DNA of 64,000 nt, from the NCBI GenBank assembly GCA_965656525.1, contig CBFHKY010000008.1, positions 62,001 to 126,000 of the forward strand, read 5' to 3'. Under the pieces are notes generated by a model, which did not search any database, was not told where the DNA came from, and was given only the letters and a program-made list of their open reading frames with translations. A program made the translations under genes and the position numbers. Positions 53,087 through 60,848 of this stretch are shown here, piece after piece. The stretch is from Pseudomaricurvus sp965656525 (lineage in GTDB: Bacteria; Pseudomonadota; Gammaproteobacteria; Pseudomonadales; Cellvibrionaceae). Within the stretch, counting starts at the first letter, position 1, and each line of letters starts with the position of its first letter.

Positions 53087-54058
53087 TTAAGTACCGTCCA
53101 CAATTGCCTGAATACTCTCGGCCAACCAATTAACCATATGCTGATCGATGGTCTTGGGTTCGCTGATATTAAGTTGTGTATTGTAAAGCGCGAAACCGGC
53201 ACAGAGTGCCATGATTTGCTTGGCACGGCTTTCAGCGTGCGGCTCACCCAGCCATTTTATCATGGGCAAAATGGAATGTTCTTTGAGTATACGAATGGTG
53301 ATGTTGCGAGCCTCTTCGTTACCAGTAGCCAGTAATGACATAGCGTGCGGGCAGTTAATTTGCATGGGGTCTGCCAACATATCGGCCACGTGTTGGCCAA
53401 ACGTCGAGCGATCCTTAGGTTCTCTCGGTTCTCCCATAGCGGCAATTAATGCGGCTTCAAATAAACCCGCCTTTGTTCCAAAGTGACGAAACAGAATAGT
53501 GGGTGATAACCCCACTGCATCAGCAATCCGACGAATGCCCGCGTCTGAATAGCCCACATTGGAAAATACCTGTTGAGCCGCCGTTAGAATGCGCTCTCTA
53601 GTTGCACTGTTCTGAGGGGAGGCGGTAGCAGGTTGTAGCTGAGCGGTGGGTTGAGCAGCCATTTCACCCACTTCTGGTAGACAGCGGCGTGAAACAAATC
53701 GCCATTGCCCCTGTTTGAACTCAAACTCATCGTGATAGCGTCCAGCAGCGACCAATTTTAGGGGCAGCCGATCTTGCTTGTGGAATACCTGATACATTGA
53801 ACGTGCGAAGGCCCTATGTTGTGAGGTGTCCATTTCGACGATAGGGTTACTGATGAGGTGCTGAGTGATGACGGCATCGTTCGTGTTTTGCTCTTTTGGT
53901 TGCCAGGCCTGCAGCAGTTGCTCAGCATTTATAAAATCAGTATTGGGCTGCAATTGCACTTGGGCGTGTTCAAACAGAGCTGCTGCAGCGCCGATTTCCT
54001 GGCGGTCCAAGTGCTCAGCCACTCGGTACAGCAGATTGGTGATTGCTATGTGGTCCAT
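53087..54058 (-). CDS. TetR-type regulator fused to an N-terminal SnoaL/NTF2-like domain
   Basis: A 323-residue protein. Residues 1 to about 130 look like a SnoaL_4/NTF2-like domain (MDHIAITNLLYRVAEHLDRQE onward), the fold that also forms small aromatic isomerases and dioxygenase beta subunits. After a Gln/Pro/Ala linker, residues 153-199 are a TetR helix-turn-helix (RERILTAAQQVFSNVGYSDAG then VGLSPTILFRHFGTKAGLF), followed by a C-terminal TetR ligand domain. A natural reading is a repressor with an added small-molecule domain. It is divergent from the four-gene oxidative cluster it probably controls. Confidence 0.85.
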   Translation of the reverse strand: MDHIAITNLLYRVAEHLDRQEIGAAAALFEHAQVQLQPNTDFINAEQLLQAWQPKEQNTNDAVITQHLISNPIVEMDTSQHRAFARSMYQVFHKQDRLPLKLVAAGRYHDEFEFKQGQWRFVSRRCLPEVGEMAAQPTAQLQPATASPQNSATRERILTAAQQVFSNVGYSDAGIRRIADAVGLSPTILFRHFGTKAGLFEAALIAAMGEPREPKDRSTFGQHVADMLADPMQINCPHAMSLLATGNEEARNITIRILKEHSILPMIKWLGEPHAESRAKQIMALCAGFALYNTQLNISEPKTIDQHMVNWLAESIQAIVDGT

Positions 54059-54362
54059 ACTGTCTTATTCCTCTGCGGCTTCTTGTCTGAAATGAATGCT
54101 ACGAGGCGATATTGTACCTCAGCTTTGTAGACAGATATTTCCAGTTACCATATGATAACACCTGTGAGCGACTGATAACTCTTTATTTTATTCTTGCCTA
54201 ACAACGTCAATTATCGAGTTGATGTCATCAGTGGTAGCCAGCCACACCAGGTCTCGGCAATACATAAGACCGTGATGTTTTGGTGCTTAACGAACGGTAT
54301 AAAAAGATAGGGCGTTTTTGCGTCTAACTATAAAGATTTAATAATAAATGAAAGAGGTTTGT
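54059..54362. other. Divergent intergenic region of the catabolic cluster
   Basis: A 304-base region between the TetR gene (minus) and the dehydrogenase gene (plus). It holds the palindrome at 54144-54159 and a second, weaker one around 54209-54224 (TCAA...TTGA). TATAAA at about 54298 could be a -10 for the plus-strand operon, but I cannot place a good -35. Confidence 0.5.
54144..54159 (+). promoter_or_regulatory. Near-perfect palindrome, candidate TetR operator
   Basis: GTTACCATATGATAAC is a 16-base palindrome with only one mismatched pair. It lies about 85 bases upstream of the regulator start and 200 before the operon start. This is a size and place expected of a TetR-family operator, but binding is an inference. 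Confidence 0.5.
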
Positions 54363-55136
54363 ATGTTGGGGTTAAGTGCAACGGATATGACCGGTAAAGT
54401 AGCTTTAGTGACAGGGGCCGCTTCTGGGACAGGTCTGATGGTGGCGAAGAAGCTTGCGATGTCAGGTGCCAACCTGTGTCTCGTGGATGTCAATGCGCAA
54501 GCACTATCACTGGCTGCAGCTTCTATCGGTGAACTAGGAGCAGCGGTTCAAGTGCATTGTCTTACTGCTGATCTCAGTGTACCTGAAGCTTGTGCTGATA
54601 TTGTGCAAACCACGATCGAAACATTTGGTCGTTTGGATGCTCTTTGCAATGTGGCGGGTGTGATGATCCCAGGGCACGCTACGGAGTTATCGGTTGCCAA
54701 TGTGCAAACTACTTTCGCAGTGAATCTAGCCGCTCCCTTCTTTTTGATGCAGGCGGTTATTCCGTATTTGCTGGAAACCGAAGGTGCCATCGTGAATGTG
54801 GCTTCGGCTGTAGGTATTACCGCACAAGCTTACAATGCACCGTATTGTGCTTCTAAGGCGGGGTTGATACACATGACGAAATCTCTAGCGATGGAGTATA
54901 TGCACACTGCCCTTAGGATTAATGTGGTCGCCCCTGGAGGCATGATGACGCCCTTAGCACGAAACATGGCGGCACTGGAAAATGCTGATTCCAGTTTGCT
55001 TGGTCGTACGACCCCGCTGAGAGGTTTGGTTGATATAGAAGACGTCGCAGACATGGTTGTACATTTAGCATCGCCTGCGGGCCGTGGTTGTCATGGTGCC
55101 TGTATGGTGATTGATAAAGGTATGTGTGCCGGCTAG
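54363..55136 (+). CDS. Short-chain dehydrogenase/reductase, first gene of the catabolic operon
   Basis: A classical SDR of 257 residues. The NAD(P)-binding motif TGAASGTG is at about 15-22 (the usual TGxxxGxG), the Asn-Ala-Gly position reads NVAG, and the catalytic YxxxK is YCASK. It would oxidise or reduce a hydroxyl or keto group of a small substrate. I chose ATG 54363, with AGAGG just before it; an ATG at 54348 is in frame. It starts the run with the Rieske, ligase and flavoprotein genes. Confidence 0.88.
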   Translation: MLGLSATDMTGKVALVTGAASGTGLMVAKKLAMSGANLCLVDVNAQALSLAAASIGELGAAVQVHCLTADLSVPEACADIVQTTIETFGRLDALCNVAGVMIPGHATELSVANVQTTFAVNLAAPFFLMQAVIPYLLETEGAIVNVASAVGITAQAYNAPYCASKAGLIHMTKSLAMEYMHTALRINVVAPGGMMTPLARNMAALENADSSLLGRTTPLRGLVDIEDVADMVVHLASPAGRGCHGACMVIDKGMCAG

Positions 55137-55203
55137 TGTTGATTGGCTTGTGCTTTGTGATCGTAAAAAATAAACCATAACAGAATAATGAGAGAGGACG
55201 ACT

Positions 55204-56856
55204 ATGAGACGCGAACCCCACCCAATTACCGGTGCTATCTTTGAAGAGGAAGGCAGTGGTATCGTTCGAATTACTGACAACAAGCTTGGAAAATGGGGGC
55301 GTTTTCACTGGGATGGTCGTTGGCTAGAGGGCGACATCACTTACGCCGACCCTCATATGCTCTACTTGATTGGTGGCCCGAATTTGCCGCCAGAAAAAGA
55401 CATTTTTTGGACAGTATTACCACCAACAGAAGATTCACCCAAGCCAGCTTTTACTGGCAATATGGGCCGTGGTGCCGGAAAAGAGCGGCCAAAAGTTGTT
55501 GCGCCCTACGTCGGTGACCCTGGTCAGGAAACCCCGGAGGGTGTGCGTTCCGCCAGTCACGTACCTCAGTCTTATTTTCTTGAAAATGATCGCCGCCCAG
55601 AGCTGATTCCTGATGTTTACAAACTCAGCTCACCTTTGCCCGGTGGGCCTGTAAAAGTTCCGGTTGAGCGCTTTTTTAAGCGCGAGTACCACGACTTAGA
55701 AATGGAAAAGCTTTGGAAAAAATGCTGGCAGATGACGTGCCGTGAAGACGACATTCCTGAAGTGGGGGATTTTCATTTATACAGCATCGGTAGTTTACAA
55801 TATATCGTTGTTCGTACGGCCAAAGATGAAATTAAAGCTTACCCAAATGCGTGTTTGCACCGAGGCCGTCGATTGCGGGAAAGCAGCGGTAAAAAAGCGG
55901 TTGCCTTTCGTTGTGCTTATCATGGTTGGAGCTGGAGTATCGATGGGAAGCTTAAAGATTTGCCGGGTGAATGGGATTTCCCAGACGTAAGAGAAGATGT
56001 CCAACAATTGCCAGAGGTTCAGGTCGCCTTATGGAGTGGGTTTGTCTTCATCAACCCAGACACAGACAATCAGGTCAGCCTAGAAGAACACATGGGGCCA
56101 GAAATGCTCCAGCACTACGCCAAAACAAAGCTCCAAAACCGTTATAAACAAGCGGATGTCACCAAGGTAGTGCGTTGTAACTGGAAAGTTATTATGGAGG
56201 CCTTTATGGAGGCCTATCACACCATTGCCACTCATCCTCAGCTACTGTTGTCGGGTGGTGATTTATCCGATAACCGCTCGGATGTGTTTGGCAATTGGGG
56301 GCGCCTAGGTCATGTGAATATGAGCACATCGAGTCCACACCGCGGGCTTATTACACCCAAAGAGCACACTTTGGCGGCCTTTCATGCAACAGCCGATTTT
56401 AATCGTGAATTTTTACGCACTTATATTGGCGATGAAGTAGAGCAATTTTCGGATACGGAGCTGGTAGAACAATCGTTCAATAATTTGTTCCCGAACTTTA
56501 GCCCGTGGGGTGGCTGGGGGCGTATTGTTTACAATTTCCGCCCCAACGGAGACAACCCAGATGAGTGCCTGATGCAAGCCATGTTGCTGGCGCCTTGGCC
56601 TGAAGGTAAACCGAAGCCTGCTCCAGTTCCACAGCGTTTCTTGGGGCCTGATGATTCTTGGACCGAGGCAACTGAACTTGGTAGCTTGGCAAAAATTTTT
56701 GATCAAGACTGTGTCAACGCGCCACAAGTACACGAAGGATTAAAGAGTAAGCAGCCCGCATACGTGTGGTATTCAAATTACCAAGAATCGATCATTCGTA
56801 ACTTTCATCATATCTATGAAAAGACTTTGGGTTTGGATGAATCACAAAGCATGTAA
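55204..56856 (+). CDS. Rieske ring-hydroxylating oxygenase alpha subunit with long N-terminal extension
   Basis: A 550-residue iron oxygenase. The Rieske 2Fe-2S ligands are Cys217-x-His219 (CLHRG) and Cys237-x2-His240 (CAYHGW). The mononuclear iron has His339 and His344 (EAYHTIATH), with Asp500 or Asp502 (FDQDC) as the likely carboxylate. About 150 residues precede the Rieske domain (MRREPHPITGAIFEEEG... YLIGGP...), which ordinary alpha subunits do not have. No ferredoxin, reductase or beta subunit gene is visible nearby, so the electron partner must be elsewhere. It lies 67 bases after the SDR gene. Confidence 0.85.
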   Translation: MRREPHPITGAIFEEEGSGIVRITDNKLGKWGRFHWDGRWLEGDITYADPHMLYLIGGPNLPPEKDIFWTVLPPTEDSPKPAFTGNMGRGAGKERPKVVAPYVGDPGQETPEGVRSASHVPQSYFLENDRRPELIPDVYKLSSPLPGGPVKVPVERFFKREYHDLEMEKLWKKCWQMTCREDDIPEVGDFHLYSIGSLQYIVVRTAKDEIKAYPNACLHRGRRLRESSGKKAVAFRCAYHGWSWSIDGKLKDLPGEWDFPDVREDVQQLPEVQVALWSGFVFINPDTDNQVSLEEHMGPEMLQHYAKTKLQNRYKQADVTKVVRCNWKVIMEAFMEAYHTIATHPQLLLSGGDLSDNRSDVFGNWGRLGHVNMSTSSPHRGLITPKEHTLAAFHATADFNREFLRTYIGDEVEQFSDTELVEQSFNNLFPNFSPWGGWGRIVYNFRPNGDNPDECLMQAMLLAPWPEGKPKPAPVPQRFLGPDDSWTEATELGSLAKIFDQDCVNAPQVHEGLKSKQPAYVWYSNYQESIIRNFHHIYEKTLGLDESQSM

Positions 56857-56910
56857 ACCTCAGGGCTGAACGGTAACGAATAGAATCTTGAAAGGGTGTA
56901 TAGAATTAGT

Positions 56911-58398
56911 ATGAAAACATTGCAGCAACTCAGTGCAGAAGCATTGACTCGTTCGGCAGAGCAACCTGCGGTTGAATTCGAACAGGAGTGGTACACGTGG
57001 GGCCAAATGCGTGAGGTTGCCACACAGGTGCGAGCACTGCTGGACCAGAGCGCAGTGGGCGCCGGTTCAGGAATCACTTTTGTACCTCGTAATCGGCCAT
57101 CGGCGTTGGCGACTCTGGTTGAATTGTTGGCTCAAGGCCGAGATATTCGCATGCTCTACGCGTTTCAATCATCAGTGGGCTTGGCGCGACAAATTGAGCA
57201 ACAGCGACCGCTGGTCGTGATTGCTGCCGAACGTGACTTTTCTGCCGAGCTGGTTGCGGTTATGCACAAACATCACATTGTGGGAATTGCTCTATCAGAA
57301 ATGAACGCTCGGTTGGTGGAGGGCTGTGAGCACAGCCGAGAATCCAGTGAGGCTGAAAATTCTAACCCGGTGATCGAAATCCTGACCAGCGGTACCACCG
57401 GTACACCAAAACAGTTTCCTATTCGTTATACGATGATCGAAACCTACATGGTGGGTGATGCCTTGCGCATGGGTGATATGCCCGACTTTAGCGATGTGGC
57501 CCCGACACTGTTGTATTTTCCTATCGGTAATATCACGGGTATTCATACCACTGTGCCGCCGTTACTAAAAGGTCAGCGCGTGTGTTTGTTGGATCGGTTT
57601 GATTTGCAGGCATGGCGGCACTACGTGATGCAGCATAAACCTCAAACGTCGGGTATTCCTCCGTCGATGATGCGTCAGCTACTGGACGCCAATATACCCC
57701 CTCAAGATTTGGCTTCGTTAAAGAGTATGGGCTCAGGGGCTGCACCTTTAGACCCCACTTTGCACCGTGAATTTGAGCAGCGTTACAATATTCCGATCCT
57801 GCTATCTTACGGAGCAACCGAGTTTGGTGGCCCCGTAACCGGTTGGAGTATTGATTTGCACAAGCAGTTTGCTGATGCAAAATTTGGCAGCGTTGGAAGA
57901 GCATTTCCCGGATTTCAAGTGCGGGTTATTGATCCAGAAAGCGAAGTGGAACTGCCCATCGGCGAGGAAGGTTTATTGGAAGTAAAATCACCGCGTATTG
58001 GCACTCATTGGATTAGAACGTCTGATGTGGCGATGATCGACGCAGACGGTTTTGTGTTTTTGCGGGGGCGATCCGATGGTGCCATCATGCGAGGTGGCTT
58101 TAAAATTTTACCAGAAACTATTGAGAAGGCTCTATTGTTACACCCTGCTGTGGCTGCAGTCAGTGTTGTAGGTGTGCCGGATCAAAAAGTGACTGAAGTG
58201 CCTGCGGCGGCAGTACAGTTAGGCACTGGTGAAAACACTCCTGATACCGACGAATTAGCCGAGCATTTGCGCGAACATTTGCTGGCTACCCACATTCCTG
58301 TGCACTGGCAGTTTGTAGAGCGTTTGCCTATAACACCTTCGTTTAAAATTGATCGACCGGCGGTAAAGCGTCTTTTTACACAGGAAGGTGTGAAGTAA
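56911..58398 (+). CDS. AMP-forming acyl-CoA synthetase-like ligase
   Basis: A 495-residue adenylate-forming enzyme. It has the phosphate loop LTSGTTGTPKQF, the LSYGATEFGG motif, and the IRTSDVAMIDADGFVFLRGRSDGAIMRGGFKI hinge region. A catalytic Lys in TPSFKIDRP is near the C-terminus. It would activate a carboxylic acid as the CoA thioester. Substrate-pocket residues do not let me name the acid. I chose ATG 56911; a GTG at 56896 is in frame. Its stop overlaps the start of the next gene (TAATG). Confidence 0.85.
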   Translation: MKTLQQLSAEALTRSAEQPAVEFEQEWYTWGQMREVATQVRALLDQSAVGAGSGITFVPRNRPSALATLVELLAQGRDIRMLYAFQSSVGLARQIEQQRPLVVIAAERDFSAELVAVMHKHHIVGIALSEMNARLVEGCEHSRESSEAENSNPVIEILTSGTTGTPKQFPIRYTMIETYMVGDALRMGDMPDFSDVAPTLLYFPIGNITGIHTTVPPLLKGQRVCLLDRFDLQAWRHYVMQHKPQTSGIPPSMMRQLLDANIPPQDLASLKSMGSGAAPLDPTLHREFEQRYNIPILLSYGATEFGGPVTGWSIDLHKQFADAKFGSVGRAFPGFQVRVIDPESEVELPIGEEGLLEVKSPRIGTHWIRTSDVAMIDADGFVFLRGRSDGAIMRGGFKILPETIEKALLLHPAVAAVSVVGVPDQKVTEVPAAAVQLGTGENTPDTDELAEHLREHLLATHIPVHWQFVERLPITPSFKIDRPAVKRLFTQEGVK

Positions 58399-60116
58399 TG
58401 AGTGACGCAACGTGTTTTCTGAACGATCTGGGGGAAACCGCTAACCGAGTTGATACCGCGATGGTCGTTACCGATGCGGATGGTTTTGATTGGGATGACC
58501 ACTGTGATGTTTTGGTGGTTGGTGTCGGCTTGGCCGGCGCGGCGGCAGTGCTTCGTGCAGCAGAAGATGCCAACCTTAAAATCATGGCTATTGATCGTGG
58601 TATGGGCGGTGGTGCTAGCCAAATGAGCGGTGGTGTTGTGTATATGGGGGGTGGCACCCAAGCGCAGCAAGAGTGTGGTGTTGAAGATACACCTGAAAAT
58701 ATGGCCAACTACTTATCTTTCGAGGTGGGTGACAGCATTCGGCCAGACACTTTGCGGCGCTTTGCCGCCGCCAGTACATCGTTTCAACCGTGGTTGGAAA
58801 AGTACGGTGCTCGTTTTGGTGGGCCGCTGACGGAAGATAAAACGTCTTACCCAAACGATGCCAGTTTGTATTTTTCTGGCAATGAAATGACGCCAGCTGG
58901 TCAAGCATTGGCCACGGCTGTGCCACGTGGACATCGTGCGAAACCTCCAGAGGGTGGCGAGCCAACCAAACTCAGCGGTGCCTACCTGTTACCCCCTTTG
59001 TTGCAGGCGATAGAGCGTCAACCTAATGTCCGTTTACAGCGACAAACACGCGCCCGTCGGCTCATCATTGATGAGGCCGGTGAGGTTGTCGGTATCGAAG
59101 TGTTGCGAATAAAGCCTGGGTTAACCGCCTGGAGCCATCGTATCGCCTACAACTTGGGTGCCAATATGTTCATGGGTGTCTTGAAGTTGGCGGGTAAGCT
59201 TCACCGTATGGCGGTGAATATTGAACAAACCAAAACCGAAACGGTTCGGATTCGAGTGCGTAAAGGTGTGGTGTTGTCGGCCGGTGGTTTCACCTACAAC
59301 CGTGAGATGATGCGTAAAACAGCACCTGCTTATTTGGAATCCGTTCCGCTTGGGACAATTGGTGATGATGGCTCTGGCATCAAATTGGGGATGACGGCGG
59401 GTGGCCAGACGGCCATGCTGGATAGAATATCGGCGTGGCGATTTTTGTACCCGCCTGCGTCTTGGACCAGTGCGTGCTCGGTTGGGCCAGATGGCCAACG
59501 ACTGGTTAACGAAGAGTTCTATGGCGCTCGTACCGGTGAAGCCGTTTTTGACAAAGGTAAAGGTAAAGGCTGGTTGATTTTGGACACACCGTTACAAAAC
59601 GTGGTGCTGCAAGAAATAGAGCGAATGAAAAAAATGTTGTTTCAGAAGATTCAGTTTAAAGCGATTGTGAATGACTACACAGTTTCGGCGGACAGCATTG
59701 AAGCACTGGCTGCAAAAATTGGTGTGCCAGAGTCGCATATGGTTGCCACCTTAGAATCTTACAATCAAGACATCGCTGCTGGTCGCCAAGATGCTCTAGG
59801 GAAATCTGAAAAACGCCGCCGAAAAATTGAAGACGGCCCCTTTTTCGCCACCGACATTGGTGCTGCTTTAAAACTTTCGCCAATACCGGCACTGACCATG
59901 GGTGGCTTGGTGTGCGATGAAGACAGTGGTGAGGTGTTGAACCATAATGGCCAGCCGATTAAAGGGCTGTTTGCTGCGGGAAGAACCGCAGTTGGGATCT
60001 GCTCACGAAATTATGTCAGCGGTTTGTCTTTGGCTGATTGTATGTGGTCCGGTTGGCGTGCGGCGGAAACGTTAAAAGGAAACGCAGGCGCAAAGGCTTT
60101 AGCGCCAGAAGTATGA
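58398..60116 (+). CDS. FAD-dependent dehydrogenase of the fumarate reductase/3-ketosteroid dehydrogenase superfamily
   Basis: A 572-residue flavoprotein. The FAD-binding motif GVGLAGAAAVLRAAED is at about 42-57, followed by SQMSGGVVYMGGGTQ; the C-terminal FAD region reads LFAAGRTAVGICSRNYVSGLSLADC. It resembles the fumarate reductase/KstD superfamily, which desaturates or reduces carbon-carbon bonds next to a carbonyl. It lacks the YPGAG-like segment I associate with true 3-ketosteroid dehydrogenases, so I call it only superfamily-level. It overlaps the ligase gene by one base and ends the cluster. Confidence 0.83.
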   Translation: MSDATCFLNDLGETANRVDTAMVVTDADGFDWDDHCDVLVVGVGLAGAAAVLRAAEDANLKIMAIDRGMGGGASQMSGGVVYMGGGTQAQQECGVEDTPENMANYLSFEVGDSIRPDTLRRFAAASTSFQPWLEKYGARFGGPLTEDKTSYPNDASLYFSGNEMTPAGQALATAVPRGHRAKPPEGGEPTKLSGAYLLPPLLQAIERQPNVRLQRQTRARRLIIDEAGEVVGIEVLRIKPGLTAWSHRIAYNLGANMFMGVLKLAGKLHRMAVNIEQTKTETVRIRVRKGVVLSAGGFTYNREMMRKTAPAYLESVPLGTIGDDGSGIKLGMTAGGQTAMLDRISAWRFLYPPASWTSACSVGPDGQRLVNEEFYGARTGEAVFDKGKGKGWLILDTPLQNVVLQEIERMKKMLFQKIQFKAIVNDYTVSADSIEALAAKIGVPESHMVATLESYNQDIAAGRQDALGKSEKRRRKIEDGPFFATDIGAALKLSPIPALTMGGLVCDEDSGEVLNHNGQPIKGLFAAGRTAVGICSRNYVSGLSLADCMWSGWRAAETLKGNAGAKALAPEV

Positions 60117-60300
60117 GCGCCGCCGATGGCTGTCGATTGCTTCGTGAGTCTGATAATCGCTTGGTGAACCGTATCTTTCGATAATTTTAGATAAGCTTAT
60201 ACGGTCTCCCTCGGGTGGTGTGGTTTCTCATGGTGATTAAGGGCTGTTCAATAGGATCGATCATCGCTACTCTGCGGTTTTGCGGTTAATAGTGAACAGT

Positions 60301-60780
60301 ATGAAAACCAACTTGATAACCAGAGCAGGCTACGAAGCACTGAAAAAAGAATTGGATTACCTCTGGCGAGAAGAGCGTCCAGAGGTAACAAGCAAAGTTT
60401 CTTGGGCGGCGTCTTTGGGTGATCGCAGTGAAAATGCGGATTACCAATACAACAAAAAACGGTTGCGTGAAATCGATCGCCGCGTGCGCTACTTACGCAA
60501 AAGAATCGAAGCAGCCAACATTATCGATTATTCACCGCAACAAGACGGACGAGTTTTTTTTGGCGCTTGGGTAGAAATTGAAAACGACGCAGGGGATTCG
60601 AAGCGTTTTCGCATCGTGGGCGTGGATGAAATCTACGAGCGCAAAGATTACATCTCAATCGATTCGCCAATGGCACGTGCACTGCTGAAAAAACAGGTGG
60701 ATGATGATGTCGTGGTGAAAACGCCAAACGGTGATATGGAGTGGTTTGTGGTGTCTATCGAATACCCAAGTGAAAAGTAG
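60301..60780 (+). CDS. greB: Transcription elongation factor GreB
   Basis: GreB rescues backtracked RNA polymerase by stimulating cleavage of the nascent transcript. The 159-residue protein has an N-terminal coiled coil with the active acidic tip (GDRSENADYQYNKKRLREID) and the C-terminal domain with FGAWVEIEN. I chose ATG 60301 (MKTNLITRAGYEALKKELDYLWREERP), which matches the family; an upstream in-frame ATG at 60280 is not needed. It is transcribed alone. Confidence 0.95.
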   Translation: MKTNLITRAGYEALKKELDYLWREERPEVTSKVSWAASLGDRSENADYQYNKKRLREIDRRVRYLRKRIEAANIIDYSPQQDGRVFFGAWVEIENDAGDSKRFRIVGVDEIYERKDYISIDSPMARALLKKQVDDDVVVKTPNGDMEWFVVSIEYPSEK

Positions 60781-60848
60781 CAGGGTTAGCCCCCGCGGTT
60801 AGGCACAGCTCATCGAGCGAGCCATGCCTATTGCTGTATGGTCTGTTG

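Noticed and set aside
58398..60116. True 3-ketosteroid delta-1-dehydrogenase
   Set aside because: The C-terminal FAD motif differs from KstD, so only a superfamily-level name is given.
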